Positions 50,693-58,664 of a DNA stretch of 64,000 nt are shown one piece after another (within the stretch, counting starts at the first letter, position 1; each line of letters opens with the position of its first letter). A program made the position numbers and the translations under genes. The notes under the pieces were generated by a model. The model worked only from the letters and a program-made list of their open reading frames with translations, did no database searches and was not told the DNA's origin. The stretch is from Atopobiaceae bacterium (GTDB lineage: Bacteria; Actinomycetota; Coriobacteriia; Coriobacteriales; Atopobiaceae). Location: positions 888,902 through 952,901 of the forward strand of contig JAKVOB010000001.1 of NCBI GenBank assembly GCA_022483015.1, read 5' to 3'.

Positions 50693-52171
50693 ATGTCGAA
50701 CGACAAGGTAGAGAGGTTCGAGGACTCGTTCACCCGGGTCGCAGGTAAGTTCGCGGGCAACAAGATGCTGCTCACGCTTCGTGACTCGTTCATCCTCGTC
50801 TCTGCGACGAGCATGATCGCGGGCTTCGCCCTCATGATCTCCTCGGTGTTTGTGAGCCCGTCATCGGGACTCATCTTCTCTGACAGCGGCCTCAACCTGG
50901 GTGCCCTCATCTTCGGGTCTGCCGACGCGTTCAAGGCGTCCGGACTGTACTCGGGACTTGGGACCGCGAGCACCCTCATCGGCCTGGTCTCGCATGGCTC
51001 GCTCGACGTGTTCGCCGTGCTGCTGGTAGTCGTGTTCGCTCGCACCTTCTCGAAGAAGTACTTCCCCCATGCGGAGGAGCATCTCACCTCGGTGCTGTAT
51101 GCCCTCGGCTCCTTCTTCATCTGCATGCCCTGGAAGTTCACGTACACGCCGACCGACACGACCGACTCGATCAACGTCCTCAACTACATGGACACCACGT
51201 TCTTTGGTACCAAGGGCGTATTCGCCGCGCTGGTGATCACCGGGCTCGCCGTCTGGATCTACAACACGGTGCTCGACAAGGGCCTCAAGATCTCGATGCC
51301 CGATTCCGTGCCACCTGCGGTGGCCCGCAGCTTCGAGTCGCTCATCCCTGGCTGTGCCACCATGGGCTTCTTCGTAATCCTCACGAGCCTGAGCACGTCG
51401 CTCACCGGCCAGAGCATGCCTGAGCTCTTCCTCACGCTGCTCCAGGCACCGGCGCTCGCCATCTCCAACACCGGCGCGTTCGCCTTCGTCTCGCAGTTCA
51501 CGTGGAGCCTGCTGCAGTGGTTCGGCATCCATCCCACGTCCATCTGGGGCCCGATCTTCGGCCTTACCTGGAACATCAATGACACGCAGAACATGCTCGG
51601 CCAGGCCCAGAACATCTACTCGACCCTGTACATGAACTTCTCGACCGTCGCCGCCGGCACCTGCTCGGTCGCCCCGGTGCTCGCCCTCATCCTCTTCTCG
51701 AAGAGGGCGTCGGCCAAGAAGATCACCAAGATTCCCATCATGCCTGCCATCTTCAACATCTCAGAGCCGATCACCTTCGGCCTGCCCATCGTGCTCAACC
51801 CGCTCTATCTCATCCCGTTCGTCGTGGCCCAGCCCCTCGGCTTCTACATCGGCCTGTTCTTCACGCAGATAGGCTTCATCGGGCCCATCGTGAACAACGT
51901 GCCGTGGACTGTGCCGACGCTGATCTCGGGCCTGCTGTACACGGGCTCCATAAACGGGCTGCTGGTCCAGGCGGTCATCCTCGCTGCGACCACGGCCATC
52001 TACATCCCCTTCATCAAGATCGATAATAAGGTGAACCCCGAGGTCGATCCTGACGAGGAGAAGGCGCAGACAGATGGTGCCGGCGAGCAGGTTGACTCGC
52101 CGGTGCTCGAGGCCGATGCCATAGCTGTTGGGGAGCTGCCGACCTCAAAGTCGGCTCCCGCGGTCGCCTGA
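50693..52171 (+). CDS. PTS lactose/cellobiose-family EIIC permease
   Basis: A 492-residue membrane protein with about ten hydrophobic helices. The conserved EIIC segment ISEPITFGLPIVLNPLYLIPFV lies at about residues 355-380 (written in part), together with GLLYTGSINGLLVQ. The ATG at 50693 is used; GTG 50681 is an in-frame alternative. The last 40 residues are acidic. Likely substrates are beta-glucosides, cellobiose or lactose. Confidence 0.88.
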   Translation: MSNDKVERFEDSFTRVAGKFAGNKMLLTLRDSFILVSATSMIAGFALMISSVFVSPSSGLIFSDSGLNLGALIFGSADAFKASGLYSGLGTASTLIGLVSHGSLDVFAVLLVVVFARTFSKKYFPHAEEHLTSVLYALGSFFICMPWKFTYTPTDTTDSINVLNYMDTTFFGTKGVFAALVITGLAVWIYNTVLDKGLKISMPDSVPPAVARSFESLIPGCATMGFFVILTSLSTSLTGQSMPELFLTLLQAPALAISNTGAFAFVSQFTWSLLQWFGIHPTSIWGPIFGLTWNINDTQNMLGQAQNIYSTLYMNFSTVAAGTCSVAPVLALILFSKRASAKKITKIPIMPAIFNISEPITFGLPIVLNPLYLIPFVVAQPLGFYIGLFFTQIGFIGPIVNNVPWTVPTLISGLLYTGSINGLLVQAVILAATTAIYIPFIKIDNKVNPEVDPDEEKAQTDGAGEQVDSPVLEADAIAVGELPTSKSAPAVA

Positions 52172-52199
52172 CGGCACCTGGCAGGTCCGTGCGCCCGCT

Positions 52200-52232
52200 C
52201 GACGGGAGGCCCCTCTCCTTCGCCTCCCGTCG
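52200..52232 (+). terminator. hairpin after EIIC
   Basis: CGACGGGAGGC (52200-52210) pairs perfectly with GCCTCCCGTCG (52222-52232) over an 11-base loop; no T-run follows. Likely a partial terminator or stability hairpin before the esterase gene. Confidence 0.5.
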
Positions 52233-52320
52233 GGTGGACGTACGTGCCATATGCAACGAGAAGGACCATTCGCATACCCCGCCGGTACGGCTGATGCGGG
52301 GGAGAGGGGCAACGGATCAC

Positions 52321-53838
52321 ATGGAGCTCGCGCTCGACAAGCTGTTCTCTGACAACATGGTGCTTCCTAGCGGACGCACCTTTCGCGTGAGCGGGCGAGG
52401 TGTGCCTGGTCGGATGATCAGGGTGAGGGTGGCCTCGCAGGTGGTCACGACCTCGGTGACTGCATCGGGCACTTGGTCGGTCGAGGTGGATCCCGGGGGT
52501 GACGCGCATCCCAAGGAGGGGTCGCTCGTCGTGGACGACAAACAGTCCGGGGCCAAGGTAGTCGTGGAGCACGTGAGGTTCGGACACGTCTATCTCTTGG
52601 GCGGACAGTCCAACATCGAGTTCCGCATGCGGGAGGACGAGGGCTACGTCCAGGCATTGGACGCGATGCCCCAGCCGTGGGCCTATGTGTATACCGTCCC
52701 GCAGGTTGAGTACCTGGCAGATGACGGCTCCGTCATGCCCGAGGGACTCGACGGGGGTGCATGGCTGCCACTCGGCTCCGCTTCCTTGGGCAACGTCTCC
52801 GCTGTGGGCTACTATGCGCTCCAGGCCATCCACCGGGAGCATCCGGATGAGGTCGTGGGTCTCGTCGACTGCTTCAAGGGCGGGACGTCGGCCTCGTGCT
52901 GGGTGCCGCCTGAGGTCCTCGTGGACCCAAGCCTCCATGAGGCCTATGTCGAGCCCTTCGAGGCGGCGATAGCCGACAAGGACGAGGCGGACTTCGATCG
53001 GGAGCAGGAGACCTACGAGTCGCTGGTCGAGAGGCACAACGATGACCTTGCGAGGTATCGTGCCGCCCATCCGGACCGCACGCTGAGCGAGGCCAAGAAC
53101 GTGGTGGGGCACACGCCTTGGCCACCCCCGGCGCGTCCTACTAGCCCCTACAGGCCCTCGGGGCTCTATGGGACGATGTTCGTGCCGGCGAGCTCCTACT
53201 CGTACTCCGCAATCGTGTGGTACCAGGGTGAGGACGACTCGAAGCATGCGAAGCTCTATCACCAGCTCCTGACCGGGCTCATCGGTGCCTGGCGTCATGC
53301 CTTGCATGATGCCGAGGTCCCCATCTATGTGATGCAGCTCCCTGGGTATGCGGATGACCTGCCAGACTCGTGGGCGCTCGTGCGTCAGGCCCAGCTCAGG
53401 GTCTCGTACGAGATGCCTGGGGTCCATCTCGTCTCCATCGCTGACACGGGTGACGAGCACAACATACACCCCGCCTCCAAGCGGGTGGCAGGTGAGCGTT
53501 TGGGGCGCGTACTGTCGAGTCATTCCTGCGACGGTACACCCGTGCCAGGTAAGGTTCACCTTCGCGACGATGCCCTGACGGTCGAGGTGGACGATGCGGA
53601 GTCGATTGCTTCGGACGGCGACGCTGTGGCAGAGGTGCGGGAGGATACCGGATGGAACCGCGTCTGCATGACGGTGCAGAATGACCCGCCGCGGGTACTT
53701 ATTCCGGTAGGGGCTAATACTACCCGCGTGAGGTACGGCTACGAGAACTACCCTCATCTCGTGATACGGGACGACTTCGGCCAGCCGCTGGCTCCCTTCG
53801 AGCTTGCGCTGAAAGAGGGCGAATGGTCCCTGGCGTAG
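52321..53838 (+). CDS. SGNH-hydrolase, sialate O-acetylesterase-like
   Basis: A 505-residue protein without signal peptide. It begins LALDKLFSDNMVLPSG, as in sialate O-acetylesterases, with the nucleophile Ser in YLLGGQSNIEF (near residue 100), IVWYQGEDD, and the catalytic Asp/His in DTGDEHNIHPASKR. It would remove acetyl groups from acetylated sugars inside the cell. ATG 52321 has GAGAGGGG upstream. It lies in a cluster with a PTS and an ROK kinase. Confidence 0.83.
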   Translation: MELALDKLFSDNMVLPSGRTFRVSGRGVPGRMIRVRVASQVVTTSVTASGTWSVEVDPGGDAHPKEGSLVVDDKQSGAKVVVEHVRFGHVYLLGGQSNIEFRMREDEGYVQALDAMPQPWAYVYTVPQVEYLADDGSVMPEGLDGGAWLPLGSASLGNVSAVGYYALQAIHREHPDEVVGLVDCFKGGTSASCWVPPEVLVDPSLHEAYVEPFEAAIADKDEADFDREQETYESLVERHNDDLARYRAAHPDRTLSEAKNVVGHTPWPPPARPTSPYRPSGLYGTMFVPASSYSYSAIVWYQGEDDSKHAKLYHQLLTGLIGAWRHALHDAEVPIYVMQLPGYADDLPDSWALVRQAQLRVSYEMPGVHLVSIADTGDEHNIHPASKRVAGERLGRVLSSHSCDGTPVPGKVHLRDDALTVEVDDAESIASDGDAVAEVREDTGWNRVCMTVQNDPPRVLIPVGANTTRVRYGYENYPHLVIRDDFGQPLAPFELALKEGEWSLA

Positions 53839-53915
53839 GTGCCTATGACCTGAGACCTTAGAATGTGATGCGCGATACCACTCAAGACAGAATATGGCAG
53901 GAGAAGGGACACGGC

Positions 53916-54794
53916 ATGCGCGACCTCATGGCGATAGACGTGGGCGGCACCTCGATCAAGCTCGCGGTATGGCACGACGGCAAGCTGGTGGACGAGCACA
54001 GCGTACCCACGCCCGACTCGCTCGACGGCTACTACGAGGCCCTCGAGTCCGAGGTGGCCTCCGCGCGCGAGGGCTATCCCATCGAGGGCGTGGCCATGAG
54101 CTCGCCCGGTGCTCCCAACAGCCAGACCGGCGTGATCGAGAGCTCGAGCGCCATCCCCTACATCCACGGCTTCGACATCAGGGACGAGCTCGCGCGCAGG
54201 TTCTGCCTGCCCGTGAGCATAGAGAACGATGCCAACTGCGCTGCGCTGGCCGAGGTGGCGGACGGCGTGGGCAAGGATGCCACGAGCCTGCTCTTCGTGG
54301 TCATCGGCACGGGTGTGGGCGGCGCCGTGATCATCGATCGCAAGCTCTGGCACGGCGCCCACCTTCTGGGTGGCGAGTTCGGCTTCGCGATCACCAAGGA
54401 CGGTCGGATCCTCTCCGAGGTGGCGAGTCCCGTCTCTATGGCGGCGCGTTACAAGGAGCGCACCGGTCACGAGGTCACGGGCAAGGAGGTCTTCGACCTG
54501 GCGGAGGAGGGCGACGACGTCGCGGCCGACGAGGTCCACACGATGACGTCTACGCTGGCCAGGGCCCTGTTCAACCTGCAGTACTGCTTCGATCCGCAGA
54601 TGATCGTGCTGGGTGGCGGCATCTCGAACAACCCGCACCTCATTCCCCTGCTGGAGGCCGAGGTAAAGGACCTCCAGGCGACCCTGCCGTTCAAGACCAT
54701 CGCCCCGACGTTGGTGACCTGTGCCTATACGTCGGCCGCGAACCTGCGCGGTGCTGTGGAGAACTTCGAGCAGACGTATTCCGAGGTAGGGTAG
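53916..54794 (+). CDS. ROK family sugar kinase
   Basis: A 292-residue sugar kinase. ATP motif AIDVGGTSIKLAVW at the N-terminus, the catalytic Asp in IENDANCAALAE, GTGVGGAVI and VLGGGISNNP are present. The ROK zinc motif C-x-C-G-x2-G-C is absent, as in BglK-type beta-glucoside kinases and some ManNAc kinases. GGAGAAGGG precedes ATG 53916. A role in phosphorylating beta-glucosides or amino sugars is plausible. Confidence 0.83.
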   Translation: MRDLMAIDVGGTSIKLAVWHDGKLVDEHSVPTPDSLDGYYEALESEVASAREGYPIEGVAMSSPGAPNSQTGVIESSSAIPYIHGFDIRDELARRFCLPVSIENDANCAALAEVADGVGKDATSLLFVVIGTGVGGAVIIDRKLWHGAHLLGGEFGFAITKDGRILSEVASPVSMAARYKERTGHEVTGKEVFDLAEEGDDVAADEVHTMTSTLARALFNLQYCFDPQMIVLGGGISNNPHLIPLLEAEVKDLQATLPFKTIAPTLVTCAYTSAANLRGAVENFEQTYSEVG

Positions 54795-54843
54795 GTCAGG
54801 CGAGAGGAACCATCCGCGTCGGTAAGTCAGCAGACATCCTGAG

Positions 54844-54872
54844 TTGACAATGGTTCCAAGGCCGTGTAATGT
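54844..54872 (+). promoter_or_regulatory. promoter of tRNA-fMet
   Basis: Consensus TTGACA (54844-54849), 17-bp spacer, TAATGT (54867-54872), about 31 bp upstream of the tRNA. Confidence 0.75.
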
Positions 54873-54903
54873 TCTCTCTTGCGCTTACGAGCGCTCCACA
54901 TAT

Positions 54904-54980
54904 TGCGGGGTGGAGCAGTCTGGTAGCTCGCCGGGCTCATAACCCGGAGGTCGTTGGTTCAAATCCAGCCCCCGCGACCA
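54904..54980 (+). tRNA. initiator tRNA-fMet (CAT)
   Basis: A 77-nt tRNA with anticodon CAT (54938-54940), three G-C pairs in the anticodon stem (GGG/CCC), and no Watson-Crick pair at the end of the acceptor stem (T54904 opposite G54976), the marks of initiators. CCA is encoded (54978-54980). The sequence is close to the bacterial fMet consensus. A mobile element follows it. Confidence 0.95.
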
Positions 54981-54988
54981 AAAACATG

Positions 54989-55020
54989 CAGGTCATCGGC
55001 TTGTCCGATGGCCTGTTTTT
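54989..55020 (+). terminator. terminator of tRNA-fMet
   Basis: CAGGTCATCGG (54989-54999) pairs with CCGATGGCCTG (55005-55015; one T-G pair) followed by five T. Confidence 0.85.
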
Positions 55021-55024
55021 GTGT

Positions 55025-55311
55025 CTTGCACCAAGGCCCTTGGTGCGCGCGCACCAAATAGCGTGCGAATGGGCTTTCTATGGAGGCCAATCCGCTGCAA
55101 GTTATCCCGACGCCGCCAACGGTGCCAGGCAGTCCCAAACCGCCTCAAATCGGTCATTGGAGGACGTCCTCGACGTCCCCGCAGGTCTTCGCCAAGAGCG
55201 CGAGGATGGTCGTTCTGTGACTCCCGACCCTGCAAGATGCTAGGAGACCCTAGGCCCTTCCCCTTGTGATGCCGCGTGGGCAAGTCGCCCTAGTCTGCCC
55301 CTTGCACCAAG
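55025..55311. repeat. GCACCAA repeats and palindromes at the element's left end
   Basis: CTTGCACCAAG occurs at 55025-55035 and again at 55301-55311. The first copy is part of GCACCAAGG-C-CCTTGGTGC (55028-55046), which overlaps a perfect 18-bp palindrome TTGGTGCGCGCGCACCAA (55040-55057). The 290-bp region between has no convincing gene. It probably holds recombinase arm or Xis-binding sites, or an operator of the next gene. Confidence 0.6.
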
Positions 55312-55336
55312 TCGACGGCAGGAGATCGGAGCAAGG

Positions 55337-55576
55337 ATGACAGCGAGTCACATGGCACCAAACGGTGAGGTCGGAGTTTCGCCAAGACGCGAGCCAGAGC
55401 TCATAGGCGTTAGGGAGGCGGCGGACATCCTCAATGTCTCCTCCCGAACGGTCACGAGGCTCTGCGGCCTCAACAAGATCAAGAGCGTGAAGATCGGCTT
55501 CCAATGGCGTGTCAACCGTGCCGCCCTCATGCGTTATGCCGGCCTTGAGGAGGGCCGCGACGATGGGGAGCTGTGA
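55337..55576 (+). CDS. excisionase-like helix-turn-helix protein
   Basis: A 79-residue protein with a MerR/excisionase type winged helix: LIGVREAADILNVSSRTVTRLC, then IKSVKIGFQWRVNRAALMRY. Small proteins of this kind direct excision of integrative elements or repress their operons. It lies next to the repeat region (55025-55311), which may be its binding site. Confidence 0.75.
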   Translation: MTASHMAPNGEVGVSPRREPELIGVREAADILNVSSRTVTRLCGLNKIKSVKIGFQWRVNRAALMRYAGLEEGRDDGEL

Positions 55577-55751
55577 GGAGATCGCCTCGGGATGCGCTGC
55601 CCTGCGAGATATGAATAAGTGTCCTTGGCATGCGTTAACGTCAAAGGACCCATGGCTGGCAAACGAGGCTGAGACACCCTATCCACTGGCCCATGGGATT
55701 AGCTGCGCCTACGTGCCGGCCGTCAACCCCTCCGATTGGAGATGATCGGTC

Positions 55752-56036
55752 ATGGCTGAAACGCGCGCGGACGGATGCACGACGCTCGGTTCCTGGGGCG
55801 TGAGCATCAAGGAGTACTACACCATCGAGGAGGTGTCGCGCCTGCTCCACGTTCACGTCACGCGAATAAGGGAGCTCGCAGACCAGGCCGACGACCCGAT
55901 GCCGTTCCGCTGCTTCGAGGGTCAGAGGAGGAACGGATTCATCTACCGCGAGGACCTGGTGGCATGGCTCGACAGGCACACGGTGCTCTGGAGGGACCAG
56001 AGGGCCATGAGGCCGGGGGCCGGGGATGGCTGCTAG
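55752..56036 (+). CDS. second small helix-turn-helix (excisionase-type) protein
   Basis: A 94-residue protein with YYTIEEVSRLLHVHVTRIREL and a wing-like RRNGFIYREDLVAWLDRH, matching the DNA-binding domain of excisionase/MerR type. The C-terminus is basic. It overlaps the next gene by 11 bp. It may be a regulator or a cofactor of the replication module that follows. Confidence 0.7.
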   Translation: MAETRADGCTTLGSWGVSIKEYYTIEEVSRLLHVHVTRIRELADQADDPMPFRCFEGQRRNGFIYREDLVAWLDRHTVLWRDQRAMRPGAGDGC

Positions 56037-56358
56037 CGAGAGGCCCGACGAGTACGTGACCATCTACCGCTTCATGACGCACGAGCTCGGACTCTGGGGA
56101 GTGGACCTCCTCGTCTACGCAAGGGTGCTGAGCTTCTGCACCGACCCCGACGGCAGCTACTACGAGAGCAGGGGACGATGCGCCGACTTCCTCGGAATCA
56201 GCAGCCGACAGGCCGCGAGGTCGTTCGCAAGGTTATGTGCGTCCGGGCTCATCGACGACATCGGGATGAGGCGGCATCAGACGGGCTGCAGCACCAGGGA
56301 GTATCGCGTGAACAGGGAAGTGATCTCAGCGATTCTCCACGGCGGCCAGTGGGGGTGA
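56026..56358 (+). CDS. winged-helix protein, possible replication initiator
   Basis: A 110-residue protein: WGVDLLVYARVLSFC, RCADFLGISSRQAARSFARL and GLIDDIGMRRH form a winged helix like that of replication initiator or DnaD-like proteins. Directly after its stop lie five palindromes (56356-56456) and a DnaC-like gene, an order typical of replication modules: initiator, origin, loader. It could also be a repressor of this unit. The assignment is by context and pattern only. Confidence 0.6.
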   Translation: MAASERPDEYVTIYRFMTHELGLWGVDLLVYARVLSFCTDPDGSYYESRGRCADFLGISSRQAARSFARLCASGLIDDIGMRRHQTGCSTREYRVNREVISAILHGGQWG

Positions 56359-56456
56359 CAGGATGTCATGACACCGTGTCACCCCCCTGACAGCGTGTCA
56401 CCCCCTATGGCCGAAAGGGGTGACACCATGTCACCCCCACCCCTGACACCATGTCA
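56356..56456. repeat. array of five TGACA-N3-TGTCA palindromes, candidate element origin
   Basis: Copies at 56356-56368, 56369-56381, 56388-56400, 56421-56433 and 56444-56456, with central triplets GGA, CCG, GCG, CCA and CCA. The first two touch; most are followed by CCCC. They fill the gap between the winged-helix protein and the DnaC-like gene. The array may be a replication origin (iterons) or a multi-site operator. Confidence 0.85.
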
Positions 56457-56480
56457 CCCAAGATTAGAAAGGAGAATAGA

Positions 56481-57353
56481 GTGGATGGAGAAGAGAGGGG
56501 CAAGGGGCGCCTGGTCTTGCCATCGGAGGCAATGGCGGCGGGGCTCGTCGATCAGGAGCCCGACAAGGTTCCCTGCCCGCATTGTGGCAAGCCGCTCGAC
56601 CAACTCGGGGCGGTCTTCGCTGGTAAGGTCTACTGGGTGTCGCACGCGAGGTGCGGGTGCCAGGGCGAGCGCCGCGAGGACCGGGAGGTCGCCGATGCGG
56701 CGGAGACGGCCGAGCAGGGCGAGAAGGCGCGCCTCCTCGCAAGGGCCGGCGTCCCGGCGAAGTTCGCCGATGCCACGCTCACGGACGGTTATTGCAGGGC
56801 GTACGTCGACTCGTTCGTGAAGGACGAGACCTCGACGGGGCTCTACGTGCATGGCCCAGTGGGCACCGGCAAGACGTACAACGCCGCCGGTATCGTCAAG
56901 GCGCTCATAGCGAAGAAGTGCGACGCGATCTTCTCGTCCGCGCTGGACATCTTCACGAACATACAGGAGACCTACGACAGCGGGGCCTCGAGCAAGCGCG
57001 AGATGGAGCGCTACCTGTCCTGCGGGATCCTGGTCCTCGACGACCTGGGCAAGGAATCGAACACGCGGTGGGCCCTCACGATGCTCTTCACGCTCGTGAA
57101 CGCCCGCTATGAGCGGATGCTGCCGACCGTGATCACGTCGCAGTACACGATGGAGGGGCTCAGGCAGCGGCTCTCCCAGAAGGGCGAGCGCGAGACAGCC
57201 GAGGCCATCGTATCGAGGCTTTCGGAGACGTGTATGGACGTGACCCTTCTGGGCGGGGACAGGAGGAGGGTGGAGACCAGTCTTCCGATGAGATCTCCGA
57301 AGGTCGACAAGGAAAACTCTGGGCAAACACTGTCGGGACTTGAGGGCTTCTGA
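56481..57353 (+). CDS. DnaC/IstB-like helicase-loader ATPase
   Basis: A 290-residue AAA+ protein with an N-terminal zinc motif (CPHCGKPL, then CGC near residue 58), Walker A GPVGTGKTYNAAG (near residue 123), Walker B GILVLDDLGKE and sensor VITSQYTMEGL. It likely loads the host DnaB helicase at the element's origin. GTG 56481 is chosen for AAAGGAG upstream; an ATG at 56451 lies within the last palindrome. Confidence 0.85.
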   Translation: MDGEERGKGRLVLPSEAMAAGLVDQEPDKVPCPHCGKPLDQLGAVFAGKVYWVSHARCGCQGERREDREVADAAETAEQGEKARLLARAGVPAKFADATLTDGYCRAYVDSFVKDETSTGLYVHGPVGTGKTYNAAGIVKALIAKKCDAIFSSALDIFTNIQETYDSGASSKREMERYLSCGILVLDDLGKESNTRWALTMLFTLVNARYERMLPTVITSQYTMEGLRQRLSQKGERETAEAIVSRLSETCMDVTLLGGDRRRVETSLPMRSPKVDKENSGQTLSGLEGF

Positions 57354-57459
57354 GAGGCTATCTTGAGCACCAGAGATGCCGAGCGCGGAAGCTCTTCTAA
57401 CGGGAGGTCTGAATCCAGGGCCATCTGTCGGTGCCCTGGCAGCGCAATGAGTCCGGGCG

Positions 57460-57840
57460 CTATCCGATGTGGGTCTGTCTGCCTGGTACCGAACCGACCA
57501 CCCCTGAGTACTTCTTGCCGCACACGGAGCAGCGTGCTTCCCCGTTTCCCCGTGCTAGAGAGATGACAATCCCCGAATCCTCGTAGCAGCTGGGGCATAT
57601 GGGGCCAAAGCGTGATCCATCATCCTCGACGAGATAGTAAGAACTGCCGTCGCGCTTGAGCTCCTCGCGCCTGCGGAGCTTGGTGGACAGCTCGTCCGCT
57701 TTCTCTCTGAGCTCACGGTTCTCATCTTGGAGCTTGAATAATGAGTCGCGTGCCTCATAGAGCATCTTCTGGTCGTCTGCTGAACTGATGCCAGCGGCTA
57801 TGACGACGATGGCTCGAGCGATATCGCCAACACTAGCCAT
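57460..57840 (-). CDS. coiled-coil zinc-ribbon protein of unknown function
   Basis: A 126-residue protein on the opposite strand to the rest of the element. Residues about 28-62 form a Glu/Arg-rich coiled coil (LQDENRELREKADELSTKL), followed by a C-terminal zinc ribbon with CPSC and CSVC. I do not recognise its role. GGAAGAAGG precedes the ATG on the minus strand. Its orientation suggests a cargo gene. Confidence 0.65.
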   Translation of the reverse strand: MASVGDIARAIVVIAAGISSADDQKMLYEARDSLFKLQDENRELREKADELSTKLRRREELKRDGSSYYLVEDDGSRFGPICPSCYEDSGIVISLARGNGEARCSVCGKKYSGVVGSVPGRQTHIG

Positions 57841-58066
57841 GAGTCTGCCTTCTTCCTGTTGCCCTATGCCTCATCCTACCCCGTCCTTCGGACAGCGCGT
57901 TGTCTGTCTTCGCCAGGACAGACAACGCCGCCCACCTCGCCAGCCGTCTCCTGTGTAATCAGTCGCGGCGGGCCACGCTCGGCATCCAACATCGACTCGG
58001 TAAACAGTGGCCGCAAGGTGGCCCGTCAACGTCGAGGTGGCTCGCCGTCATCAGGGAGGTGACGGC

Positions 58067-58664
58067 GTGGCGGAGGACTTCGGCGACGATGCCGGGCAGC
58101 AGCTCTACGAGTGGACCATGCGCATCGGTCCTCTACGCGAACAGGCACCCAGGGGCGGGCTCGTCCCAGGAGCAGGTGCAGAGGGCCGTCGACAGGCTGA
58201 CGGCCTGCGCTCGAGCACGCGCGGGACATGGCGCCCGATGCGGCGGGCCACGAGGACCTCGCTCCCTGAGTACGCCAAGCTCGACCTCCATGAGTTCAAG
58301 GAGCTCGACGACTTCCCAGCCGTCCGCTCCGCGATCGACGCGCGGCTGTCCTCGGACGGGCTTCCTCCACTACTTCAATGACGACGAGCAGGGCAGGAGC
58401 TGGCTCGTCTTCCGCACGGCAGACGCACCTGGCGTCTCCGCGAGCTTCGACACGTTGGCGGGCGATGCCAGGAAGGCCGGCGAGCGCGCCGCCGCCGAGA
58501 TACGGTCGCGGGCACGATGCGACCGGGAGGCTGGTCGGGACGAGGAGCCGCTGTCAGAGCGTGCCACGCGCGTCAGGGCAGCGTCCAAGGCGCAGGAGGA
58601 GACCAAGGCACCTGAGCACGCTCCCGAGCCGCGGCACCACAAGCAGGAGACGAGGGCGAAGTGA
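58067..58664 (+). pseudogene. decayed gene upstream of virD4, possibly PcfB/DUF3801-like
   Basis: Protein-like text is spread over all three frames: DFGDDAGQQLYEWTMRIG in one, SSQEQVQRAVDRLTA in the second, LEHARDMAPDAAGHEDLAP in the third, then EYAKLDLHEFKELDDFPAV back in the first and HYFNDDEQGRSWLVFRTADA in the second to the stop. At least four shifts are needed. GGGAGGTG precedes the GTG at 58067. The place directly upstream of virD4 is where PcfB-like (DUF3801) genes usually lie; that identity is tentative. Confidence 0.65.

Noticed and set aside
54806..54857. GGAACCAT/ATGGTTCC inverted repeat upstream of tRNA-fMet
   Set aside because: Only 8 bp with a wide centre, partly overlapping the tRNA promoter; too weak to call an operator or att site.
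56356..56456. CRISPR array
   Set aside because: The repeats are only 13 bp, palindromic and irregularly spaced (13-33 bp), with no cas genes nearby.
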